From positions 1 to 14,119 of the forward strand of contig CBDTVL010000080.1 of assembly GCA_965363755.1 (NCBI GenBank): a DNA stretch of 14,119 bases. Direction: 5' to 3'. Under the pieces are notes generated by a model. It was given only the letters and a program-made list of their open reading frames with translations, was not told the DNA's origin and did not search any database. Every line of letters begins with the position of its first letter. The first letter of the stretch is position 1. This document shows positions 1 to 6,354 of the stretch, in pieces. Source of the stretch: JL08 sp965363755 (lineage in GTDB: Bacteria > Pseudomonadota > Alphaproteobacteria > Rhodobacterales > Rhodobacteraceae). The translations under genes were made by a program, and so were the position numbers.

Positions 1-3
1 CGC

Positions 4-38
4 AAAAAAGCGCGCCCGTTGCACAGAACGGACGCGCC
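4..38 (-). terminator. Intrinsic terminator of the glutamate dehydrogenase gene
   Basis: Read on the minus strand just after the gdhA stop codon, an 11-bp stem (arms at 27-37 and 10-20 in plus coordinates) contains a single G-U pair, closes a 6-base loop (21-26) and is followed directly by six T residues (plus-strand A at 4-9). This is the full rho-independent signature, with a GC-rich stem and a U tract. It starts about 16 bases downstream of the stop at 54-56, so it most likely ends the gdhA transcript. Confidence 0.9.
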
Positions 39-53
39 ATCTGATTTATGGGT

Positions 54-1493
54 TCAGAGCCCCTTGGCGCGGTAACTTGACGCGACTTTGCCAATCGCGA
101 CCAGATACGCTGCCGTGCGCAAATCGTCGACATCGTCGCGACTGTGCCAGACTTCGCGCATCGACTGATAGGCGATCCGCATCGTGTCATCGAGCCCCGA
201 CCGCACCAGTTCCAACTCGCCCGCGCCCCGAAGATACTTGGTTTTGAAATCAGGAGAGATTTTCCAGCCAAGTTGCTTGTCTGCCGACAACCGTTCCAGT
301 TCATCCACCACCAGCTGGTGGCGGCTTTCTTCCTGACGCCGCTGCATTCGACCAAAGCGGATATGACTGAGGTTCTTCACCCATTCGAAGTACGAAACAG
401 TCACCCCGCCGGCATTTGCATACATGTCCGGGATGATGACGACTCCCTTTTCACGCAGAATGTCATCGGCGCCGGCAGTGATGGGACCGTTGGCCGCTTC
501 TATGATCAAAGGGGCTTTGATCCGCTCTGCGTTGCTAAGATTGATGACCCCTTCCAGCGCAGCCGGGATCAGGATGTCGCATTCTTCTTCCAGGACAGCT
601 GCACCTTCGGCAGTATGACCCCCATCCGGATAGCCTGTGACACCACCGTGTTTGGCAATCCATGCATGAACCGACTCAGCGTCCAGACCTTTGGGGTTAA
701 ACAGCGCGCCATCCCGTTCAATGATCCCGGTAATCGTACAGCCATCTTCCTCAGACAGGAATTTGGCCGCGTGGTAGCCCACATTCCCCAATCCCTGAAC
801 AATGACACGCTTGCCATCCAGCGTTCCCTTCAGACCCGCCTTGGCAATATCTTCAGGATGCCTGAAAAACTCCTGCAACGCATATTGCACGCCACGCCCG
901 GTGGCTTCGACCCGGCCGGCGATACCGCCTGCATTTTGTGGCTTGCCTGTTACGCAGGCTGCAGAATTGATGTCAGTGGTGTTCATGCGTTTGTACTGAT
1001 CGGCAATCCAGGCCATCTCGCGCTCGCCGGTGCCCATGTCGGGCGCAGGGACGTTCTGGCTGGGGTGAATCAGGTCTCGTTTGGCAAGCTCATAGGCAAA
1101 GCGGCGGGTTATCAACTCCATCTCATGTTCATCATATTCGCGCGGATTGATCCGCAAACCGCCCTTGGAACCACCAAACGGGGCCTCAACCAGCGCGCAT
1201 TTATAGGTCATAAGCGCCGCCAGTGCTTCTACTTCGTCCTGATGCACGTTTGGCGCGTAGCGTATGCCACCCTTGACCGGTTCCATATGTTCGGAATGAA
1301 CCGAGCGATACCCGGTAAACGTCTGGATCTGGCCTCTTAGACGCACACCAAAGCGCACAGTGTAGGTTGCGTTGCAGACACGTATCTTTTCCTCCAGACC
1401 GGGCGGAAGGTCCATTAGGGCTACGGCCCGGTTGAACATCAGATCAACACTCTCGCGGAAACTTGGTTCCACTCTTGCTCCGCTGTCTTTCAT
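54..1493 (-). CDS. gdhA: NAD(P)-dependent glutamate dehydrogenase (Glu/Leu/Phe/Val dehydrogenase family)
   Basis: This cytoplasmic enzyme interconverts glutamate and 2-oxoglutarate plus ammonium, linking nitrogen and central carbon metabolism. The 479-residue product has the two expected parts. The N-terminal catalytic domain carries PVKGGIRY (K74), MTYK (K98), PFGGSKGG (K110, the likely catalytic lysine) and PAPDMGTGE (D152). By motif these match the bovine enzyme's K90, K114, K126 and D168. The Rossmann part carries VQGLGNVG at 232-239. The closest recognisable type is the roughly 480-500 residue, mitochondrial-like hexameric group rather than the very long NAD-GDHs. The start at 1493 is favoured by a purine-rich ribosome site (GGGAGAG, about 1500-1506). 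The gene stands alone, ends in a strong terminator and is divergent from the pilus operon. Coenzyme preference cannot be read reliably. Family assignment is very secure. Confidence 0.96.
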   Translation of the reverse strand: MKDSGARVEPSFRESVDLMFNRAVALMDLPPGLEEKIRVCNATYTVRFGVRLRGQIQTFTGYRSVHSEHMEPVKGGIRYAPNVHQDEVEALAALMTYKCALVEAPFGGSKGGLRINPREYDEHEMELITRRFAYELAKRDLIHPSQNVPAPDMGTGEREMAWIADQYKRMNTTDINSAACVTGKPQNAGGIAGRVEATGRGVQYALQEFFRHPEDIAKAGLKGTLDGKRVIVQGLGNVGYHAAKFLSEEDGCTITGIIERDGALFNPKGLDAESVHAWIAKHGGVTGYPDGGHTAEGAAVLEEECDILIPAALEGVINLSNAERIKAPLIIEAANGPITAGADDILREKGVVIIPDMYANAGGVTVSYFEWVKNLSHIRFGRMQRRQEESRHQLVVDELERLSADKQLGWKISPDFKTKYLRGAGELELVRSGLDDTMRIAYQSMREVWHSRDDVDDLRTAAYLVAIGKVASSYRAKGL

Positions 1494-1561
1494 TGTGTCT
1501 CTCTCCCTTGCGTGCGAGGCAGGATTCGCCTCATCTTTGATTTGCTTAGGCCACCCTACGA

Positions 1562-1598
1562 CGACTTAGCTAAAAGTCGCCATTTTTTTGTGCAAAAA
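1562..1598 (-). promoter_or_regulatory. Candidate gdhA promoter overlapped by two palindromes
   Basis: On the minus strand, TTGCAC (plus 1590-1595) and TAGCTA (plus 1567-1572) are separated by exactly 17 bases, which fits a weak sigma-70 promoter with a leader of about 65 bases. The -35 box sits in a palindrome with arms TTTTTG (1585-1590) and CAAAAA (1593-1598). The -10 box sits in an inverted repeat with arms CGACTT (1562-1567) and AAGTCG (1574-1579). Both box matches are poor (3/6 and 2/6), so the promoter call is tentative. The palindromes themselves are directly visible. Confidence 0.3.
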
Positions 1599-1707
1599 CG
1601 AATCTTGCCATAATCGAGGGCACGCGGTCGTTAGCCAAACTTTCCAAATGAGAAACAATGCCGTTCTGAGAGTGGCACCATTGCGAAAACCCGCCTGAAA
1701 CCCGCAG

Positions 1708-1731
1708 AGTTGGGCGGATTATTGCCCAACT
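1708..1731 (+). repeat. Perfect 8-bp inverted repeat upstream of tadG
   Basis: AGTTGGGC (1708-1715) and GCCCAACT (1724-1731) are perfect reverse complements around an 8-base spacer, 90 bases before the tadG start. No T run of terminator length follows. It could be an operator or a hairpin in the 5' leader, and the sequence does not decide between these. Confidence 0.4.
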
Positions 1732-1820
1732 TTGGCCACTTTCTCCTGTCAAAAAGAGTGTCGAGTTACTGGGTGTGGATGCGACTCAACAAGTACTTGG
1801 GTTCGGAAAAGGTGAGAGTG

Positions 1821-3659
1821 ATGGATTATAAAGGGTCGTTTAAAGACGGCGCCCTGCCCGACGCTGCCATGCTGGGTTCAGGGAAGCTGATCAACCGGAA
1901 AGCACGCCGTGCAATGTCTCGGTTTTGCCGCGACGAGAGAGGCGTTGTAACAATCTTCGCCGTCTACATGGTGCTGATGATGCTGATGATCTGCGGCATC
2001 GGCGTGAACCTGATGCAGAACGAATTGATGCGCACCAAGGTTCAATCAACCGTGGATCGCGCCATTCTAGCTGCCGCCGATCTCCAGCAAACCCTCGACG
2101 CGGACGATGTGGTTTTGGACTATTTCGCAAAAGCCGGTATGTCCGACTATATCAGCGCAGACGACATCACGGTCACGCCGGGTGTCAGTCTTCCGACATC
2201 TTATTACCGGATCGTGCGGGTCGAAGCCAGAACGTCGACCCCGGTCCTGTATATGCCCTGGGAGTTCGCCAAAGCACCGGAAGACAGAACAAGACTGCCT
2301 GTTTTTGCCTCTGGCCAAGCCGAGGAAGTGATCAACAACGTAGAAATCTCTCTTGTGCTTGACGTTTCGGGTTCGATGAACAGCAACAATCGTCTTACCA
2401 ATCTTAAGATCGCCGCCAAGAAATTTGTCGACGAGATGATTGACAACAGCCGGGATGGTAGATTGTCGATCTCGATCATTCCCTATGCAACTCAGGTGTC
2501 GATCCCGGATGCGCTTATGGCTGAATACACCACAGATGGCGACAACCCGCATTCGAACTGCATAAATTTTGTCGGCTCGGACTTTAACGACACGGGCATC
2601 GCCCCAGCCGCTACCTATGAACGGACCCTGCATTTCGATCCCTGGCGTGATTTTGACGGTCGCGACAACGATCCGGTTGAATTGGTACAGCGCCCCGTCT
2701 GCGAAGCACTTGCCTCACGCGAGCTTTTGCCTTTGACAGATGATCGAGACACGCTCAAAAACTTCATCGATAATTTGACTGCACGCGGTAACACCTCCAT
2801 CGATGTTGGCATGAAATGGGGTACCGCGCTTGTTGACCCTGAGATGCGACCCGCTGTTCAGGCGTTGATTGCAGATGGCAGTGTGCCCGCTGAATTTGCA
2901 CCCCGCCCACGCGACTATGACGATGTTGAGACGTTGAAGGTTGTCGTTTTGATGACAGACGGAAAGAACACCAGCCAGTATTACATCGAGGACGATAATC
3001 GCGAAGGACCTACCAATATCTGGTGGAATGAGTTTTCCGAGGATTATTCCGTGCGCTGGGACCGCAGTGACGGCCTACAGAACTATGACGGCAACGACAA
3101 GGATGGTTGGTTCTATTGGAGCAGTGACGACGTCTGGGCAGATCACCCAAAAGGCAATGGGGATTGGGTTTGCGGCAGAGAAGGTCTTCGCGGTATCCCG
3201 ATCGATTTGGATGGCGACGGGATCGACAGCGAACTCTACTGCGATACCAATGAAGCGGACGATCCTGCAAGGGTGGACAACGAAGACGGCGATGCTGTTG
3301 AGCTAGATTACCCTGAACTGTGGGCCTACACCACCATCAGGCGGAACGTAAAACTTAATTTCTACCCCTGGGCGAATGACAGTGCTGCGGACAGCCAGTG
3401 GAGGTATGGAGCATACGACACTTACAATTCCACCACGAAAAACAACCGGACCAAAGCGATCTGCGACGCTGCAAAAGGACCACTCAAGCGGATCACTGTC
3501 TATAGCATCGGTTTTGAAGCCCCATCTGCTGGTCAGTCGGTGCTACTGGACTGCGCCAGCTCGCCAAGTCATTACTTTAATGTTCAGGGCGGTGAGGAAC
3601 TTGGAAACGCGTTCGAAGCGATCGCACACCAGATTACACAGCTGAGGTTGACACAATGA
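1821..3659 (+). CDS. TadG-like Flp pilus assembly protein with von Willebrand A domain
   Basis: This is a predicted inner-membrane-anchored, mainly periplasmic component of a Tad/Flp pilus system (612 residues). A TadE/G-type N-terminus (about 36-90) has the charged DERG sequence, then one hydrophobic helix (about 42-62). Unlike the next two proteins it lacks the Glu five residues after the Gly, so prepilin-peptidase processing is not expected. The vWA domain starts near 174. MIDAS residues are D181, S183 and S185 (DVSGSM), probably T325 (GNTS), and D380 (TDG). The closing strand ITVYSIGFE is at 558-566. Between D380 and that strand lies an insertion of about 175 residues, rich in Asp, Trp and Tyr, with a calcium-type motif DLDGDGID (462-469). 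ATG 1821 is chosen because AAGGTGAG precedes it. In-frame TTG 1710 and ATG 1779 lack such a site. It is first of three overlapping genes. Exact role is inferred from family. Confidence 0.85.
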   Translation: MDYKGSFKDGALPDAAMLGSGKLINRKARRAMSRFCRDERGVVTIFAVYMVLMMLMICGIGVNLMQNELMRTKVQSTVDRAILAAADLQQTLDADDVVLDYFAKAGMSDYISADDITVTPGVSLPTSYYRIVRVEARTSTPVLYMPWEFAKAPEDRTRLPVFASGQAEEVINNVEISLVLDVSGSMNSNNRLTNLKIAAKKFVDEMIDNSRDGRLSISIIPYATQVSIPDALMAEYTTDGDNPHSNCINFVGSDFNDTGIAPAATYERTLHFDPWRDFDGRDNDPVELVQRPVCEALASRELLPLTDDRDTLKNFIDNLTARGNTSIDVGMKWGTALVDPEMRPAVQALIADGSVPAEFAPRPRDYDDVETLKVVVLMTDGKNTSQYYIEDDNREGPTNIWWNEFSEDYSVRWDRSDGLQNYDGNDKDGWFYWSSDDVWADHPKGNGDWVCGREGLRGIPIDLDGDGIDSELYCDTNEADDPARVDNEDGDAVELDYPELWAYTTIRRNVKLNFYPWANDSAADSQWRYGAYDTYNSTTKNNRTKAICDAAKGPLKRITVYSIGFEAPSAGQSVLLDCASSPSHYFNVQGGEELGNAFEAIAHQITQLRLTQ

Positions 3660-4198
3660 CCTGTCGTCCGCTCAACTTCTTGCGCCGCTTCCGCAAAGAC
3701 GAAGATGGCAATATGGTGATCGAATTTGTTATCTTCGTACCGCTCCTGTTTACGATCTTCATGACATCGGTCGAATTGGGTATCTATTCAATGCGCCAGA
3801 TGTGGTTGGATCGTGGCCTGGACATGACAGTGCGTCTGGTTCGCCTAGGCACGGGAGCAACCCCTGATCACGACGCTCTAAAAGACATGATCTGCGAGCG
3901 GGCGGGCTTTATACCGGATTGTTCTACAAGTCTAAAACTGGAAATGCAGCCGGTAGATCCACGTAATTTCGCCGGGATCGCCACGCCGATCGATTGTGTC
4001 GACCAATCGCAACCAGTACTGCCTGAGGACGCGCCGACCTACGTTGCAGGACAGGAGCATGATCTGATGTTGCTGCGGGCCTGCGTAAAGTTTGATCCGA
4101 TTTTCCCAACAACGGGGTTGGGTTTTAGTTTTGTAAAGGATGGTTCCGGACAGGTTCAAATGTCCGCAATGTCCGCTTTTGTGCAGGAGCCGGGTTGA
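3656..4198 (+). CDS. TadE-like pseudopilin
   Basis: This 180-residue protein has the TadE layout: a short basic N-terminus (LRRFRKDEDG), one hydrophobic helix (about 19-41, IEFVIFVPLLFTIFMTSVELG) and a periplasmic C-terminal domain with several cysteines (C69, C91). G18 followed by NMVIEF places Glu at +5 of a probable prepilin-peptidase (TadV-type) cleavage site, as known for TadE/TadF pseudopilins. The start overlaps the tadG stop as ATGA, and GAGG at 3644-3647 gives a ribosome site, so translational coupling with tadG is likely. TadE-type pseudopilins are minor components needed for Flp pilus biogenesis in Aggregatibacter. No TadV peptidase, ATPase or Flp pilin is in the window, so those must be encoded elsewhere if the system works. 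Family call is confident; assignment as TadE rather than TadF rests on order and the IEF motif. Confidence 0.82.
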   Translation: MTCRPLNFLRRFRKDEDGNMVIEFVIFVPLLFTIFMTSVELGIYSMRQMWLDRGLDMTVRLVRLGTGATPDHDALKDMICERAGFIPDCSTSLKLEMQPVDPRNFAGIATPIDCVDQSQPVLPEDAPTYVAGQEHDLMLLRACVKFDPIFPTTGLGFSFVKDGSGQVQMSAMSAFVQEPG

Positions 4199-4770
4199 TG
4201 CAAACACTTTCGGTATCATTAAGAAATCGGTTAGGCCGGTTCACGTCGGATCAAGACGCCAACGTAGCGATCGAAGCCACCATCATTCTGCCGATCATGT
4301 TCTGGGCCTATTTGACGATGTTCTCGATCTTCGACGCGTATCGCCAATATACCGAAAGCCAAAAAGCCGCCTACACTATTTCTGATCTGATTTCTCGGCA
4401 GACGACGCCACTTGATGATGCGTTCATAGATAGCACACGCGAGCTATTTGATACGATGACCCGGACAATAGACCAACCGTCCGTCCGAGTGACCATTGTA
4501 AAATACGATGAAGAGACCGACGACTATACCGTCATGTGGTCCAAAGCGCGCGGCTCGTTTTCGGAACTAGATAACCAAGCCATAGCAAGCTGGGACGACA
4601 GATTGCCCGTCATGCCAGACGAAGAGAACGTCATCGTTTTCGAAACCCTGAGCACTTATGATCCCCCATTCAACACCGGGCTTGAAGACCGATCCATCAG
4701 TAATTTTGTGTTCACGCGGCCCCGTTATGCACCACAGGTGTGCTGGCTGGAATGTGCGGAAGTAATTTAG
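4198..4770 (+). CDS. TadF/TadE-like pseudopilin
   Basis: This 190-residue protein has a basic N-terminus (LRNRLGRF), a motif ANVAIEA, one hydrophobic helix (about 24-45) and a periplasmic domain of about 145 residues. A21 followed by Glu26 at +5 resembles a prepilin-peptidase site with Ala instead of Gly at -1. Two cysteines near the C-terminus (in VCWLECAEVI) could form a disulfide. ATG 4198 is preferred over the in-frame TTG three bases upstream because AGGAG (4185-4189) is well spaced. The ATG shares one base with the upstream TGA (TGATG), which implies coupled translation. It is the last gene of the tad operon, and its stop overlaps the stop of the opposing gene by four bases. It is probably a minor pseudopilin partner of the preceding TadE-like and TadG-like proteins. 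Sequence conservation of the periplasmic half could not be judged. Confidence 0.78.
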   Translation: MQTLSVSLRNRLGRFTSDQDANVAIEATIILPIMFWAYLTMFSIFDAYRQYTESQKAAYTISDLISRQTTPLDDAFIDSTRELFDTMTRTIDQPSVRVTIVKYDEETDDYTVMWSKARGSFSELDNQAIASWDDRLPVMPDEENVIVFETLSTYDPPFNTGLEDRSISNFVFTRPRYAPQVCWLECAEVI

Positions 4771-5237
4771 TCTCGCTGCGCCAAGATTGCAGCCAGCATC
4801 TCTGACATAAAGCGGGTCTGAGATCCGGGAGTGACGCCCCCTACCCCAATACGGCGCCCGACGCGCCACCAAAGCCCCGGCAGCCACGCGCGCGTGCCGG
4901 GGTTTTTCATTTTGATCAGAAACCCGTGGGATGGTTTGAATGCAAAAAACCCGCGGTCGACTGATTCAATATCGCCGATCTGGGCCAGTACCGCGCCACT
5001 GCTGTCGCGCAACTCTGTCTCGGTCAGTTCGATCACCCGTTCGGTGGCGCGACGCATTTTATCTGCCATCCAAAGGGCAAGCGCGCCCACACAAAGCAAA
5101 AACAACTGCCAGGTGAAGGCAGGCGGCTGCGCGAAGGCGACATAGATTAACAAGAATCCCAATATGCCCAGCGTGCCGATGCCAATCCAGCGCCGAACTA
5201 CCGAGGCTTTCACGGTCGCCAAAACCTCGTTTCCCAT
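4767..5237 (-). CDS. Conserved-looking small membrane protein of unknown function
   Basis: I do not recognise a named function. The 156-residue product has two predicted membrane helices (about 17-36 and 43-58) joined by a short PPAFTW turn. A cytoplasmic-type domain follows (61-156), containing alternating strand-like segments (VIELTETELRDSSGAVLAQI) and the striking stretch AWLPGLWWRVGRRIGVGGV (117-135), which reads like a conserved family motif. The arrangement of two helices plus a small beta-rich domain resembles PH-like membrane proteins, but this is only an impression. AAGGA just upstream of ATG 5237 supports the start. It lies 62 bases downstream of the oxidoreductase gene on the same strand and is probably co-transcribed with it. 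Its 3' end overlaps the tad operon end by four bases. There is no visible terminator of its own. Confidence 0.75.
   Translation of the reverse strand: MGNEVLATVKASVVRRWIGIGTLGILGFLLIYVAFAQPPAFTWQLFLLCVGALALWMADKMRRATERVIELTETELRDSSGAVLAQIGDIESVDRGFFAFKPSHGFLIKMKNPGTRAWLPGLWWRVGRRIGVGGVTPGSQTRFMSEMLAAILAQRD
4875..4907 (+). terminator. Intrinsic terminator for the tad operon, inside the convergent gene
   Basis: CCCCGGCA (4875-4882) and TGCCGGGG (4895-4902) form a perfect 8-bp stem with a 12-base loop, followed immediately by TTTTT (4903-4907). On the plus strand this is a good rho-independent terminator about 105 bases after the tad operon stop. It lies antisense within codons for roughly residues 110-121 of the opposing membrane-protein gene, so those codons may serve both purposes or the match may be coincidental. 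Confidence 0.6.
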
Positions 5238-5299
5238 ATCCGTTCCTTTGTCTGCTCGCCTGCGCTCTAACGTGGATCGGGCGCAGACGGTAGCCGTAA

Positions 5300-6244
5300 T
5301 CAGAACTTTGGCAGCACCTCAGCGCCCGGTTCTTCGGGTTCGTCATCAACCATTTCAGTTGGGAACCCCGAGGCGGTTACGTCCAGACCGGTTGCGTCTT
5401 CCAACCGTCTGATGATGTTTGGTGAAAACTCGCGCGGGCCAAATCGCTTGATCCCATCCTGAAAAATGTCGATCAACAGAGGATTTAACTCCAATGGAAT
5501 CCCTGCCCGATCCGCTACTTCCTGAAACAATCCGATATCTTTGGCGACTAGATCCATCGTGAAAGAAATGTCGCGGCTGCCGTTCAGGATTACCTGACCT
5601 TCTGTTTCATGCACAAAAGAAGTACCGGAACTGATCGCCATGGCTTCATAGGCCACATTCAGATCCATCCCCGCGCCTTTGGCCACGGTCAGGGCTTCGG
5701 ACACCGACACGAGGTTGGCAGTTGCAAGATAGTTTGTCAGAACTTTCAGGACACTTGCGCTGCCCAATCCGCCGGTGTGCAAAACGCGCCGCCCCATCGT
5801 GGTCAACAGCGGCAAGATCCGCTCAAACGTAGGGCGGTCGCATCCCGCAAAAATACTGATGTTTCCGGTATCTGCACGGTGGCACCCACCCGAGACCGGG
5901 CAATCCACCGCCGCCCCGCCTTTTGCAATGACCTGTGCGCCAAGCTGTTTGACCTCAGCTTCGTCTGTCGTGGACATCTCCATCCAGATCTTACCGTCAC
6001 AAACTTCGGGCAACATCAGCGTCATTACGGCGTCACTTGCGGCGGGGCTGGGCAGGCACGTAATCACAGCGTCACATGTTTTCATCATGTTCGCGGGGCT
6101 TGCGCCGTCGCTTGCGCCTGCGGCCACCTTTTGTGCCACCAATCCCGCATCAAGGTCATGTACAACAACATCCACCCCGTTGCGCAACAAACTGCCGGAC
6201 AGTTTTCCGCCCACATTTCCCAGTCCAATAAAACCAACCCGCAT
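5300..6244 (-). CDS. NAD(P)-dependent oxidoreductase, 3-hydroxyisobutyrate dehydrogenase family
   Basis: This is a 314-residue beta-hydroxyacid dehydrogenase. The N-terminal Rossmann domain has GFIGLGNVG (4-12), and strand 2 ends in Asp30 (VVVHD), which favours NAD over NADP. The substrate motif DCPVSGG (114-120) is present. Catalytic K167 in GSASVLKVLTN is followed by N171, and the helical C-terminal domain carries the family's KD pair (K235-D236). The motifs are diverged from classical family members: VGGK replaces MGxPM after the glycine-rich loop, and TN replaces NN after the catalytic lysine. The substrate (3-hydroxyisobutyrate, tartronate semialdehyde, 6-phosphogluconate-like or another) therefore cannot be assigned. 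A proline- and acid-rich tail of about 20 residues ends the protein. AGGAG about 8 bases before ATG 6244 supports the start. It is divergent from the reductive-dehalogenase-like gene and followed by the membrane-protein gene on the same strand. Confidence 0.88.
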   Translation of the reverse strand: MRVGFIGLGNVGGKLSGSLLRNGVDVVVHDLDAGLVAQKVAAGASDGASPANMMKTCDAVITCLPSPAASDAVMTLMLPEVCDGKIWMEMSTTDEAEVKQLGAQVIAKGGAAVDCPVSGGCHRADTGNISIFAGCDRPTFERILPLLTTMGRRVLHTGGLGSASVLKVLTNYLATANLVSVSEALTVAKGAGMDLNVAYEAMAISSGTSFVHETEGQVILNGSRDISFTMDLVAKDIGLFQEVADRAGIPLELNPLLIDIFQDGIKRFGPREFSPNIIRRLEDATGLDVTASGFPTEMVDDEPEEPGAEVLPKF

Positions 6245-6303
6245 CAGAATCTCCTGTTATATTTCGCCACAAACTGGCCAGCACCTTGTTCACCGTCGCC
6301 TCT

Positions 6304-6348
6304 GTTTGCGACCTTTCAGATTGACGCAAACCGGCATCCGGATACGGT
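6304..6348 (+). promoter_or_regulatory. Candidate promoter with overlapping inverted repeat, upstream of the Fe-S protein gene
   Basis: TTGACG (6321-6326) and TACGGT (6343-6348) are 16 bases apart and would start transcription at about 6354-6356, on or next to the ATG. A perfect inverted repeat, GTTTGCG (6304-6310) and CGCAAAC (6325-6331), overlaps the -35 box. The arm centres are 21 bp apart, which puts both on the same DNA face. This fits an operator controlling one or both divergent genes. The repeat is seen directly. The promoter (5/6 and 3/6 box matches) and its regulation are inferred. Confidence 0.4.
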
Positions 6349-6354
6349 GTCGTT

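Larger units (their letters stand above)
1494..1820. other. Divergent intergenic region between gdhA and the tad operon
   Basis: These 327 bases hold no credible gene. The gdhA-proximal part is AT-rich and contains two palindromes over a possible leftward promoter (separate entry). The tad-proximal part contains a perfect 8-bp hairpin (separate entry). The tadG ribosome-binding site AAGGTGAG lies at 1809-1816. I could not identify a convincing sigma-70 promoter for the rightward operon, nor a CtrA-type TTAA-N7-TTAA site. Confidence 0.6.

Noticed and set aside
144..1340. Long plus-strand open frame (398 codons) opposite gdhA
   Set aside because: It lies entirely antisense to a clear glutamate dehydrogenase. 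Its product is His/Arg/Gly-rich with no family motif, which is the usual shadow of a GC-rich gene.
1562..1589. Plus-strand intrinsic terminator (6-bp stem then CCA and seven T)
   Set aside because: The stem is short and not GC-rich, three bases separate it from the T run, and no plus-strand gene lies upstream to be terminated. A control region for gdhA explains it better.
1710..1820. N-terminal extension of the TadG-like protein from TTG 1710 or ATG 1779
   Set aside because: No ribosome site precedes either codon and the extension would read through a hairpin. ATG 1821 has AAGGTGAG at the right distance and starts a normal TadG N-terminus.
2067..2633. Minus-strand open frame (188 codons) inside tadG
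   Set aside because: It lies antisense to a motif-rich vWA protein, has no recognisable domain and no ribosome site, and is treated as a shadow.
4195..4197. TTG start for the TadF-like gene
   Set aside because: ATG at 4198 has a well-spaced AGGAG and a typical stop-start overlap, so the TTG adds nothing.
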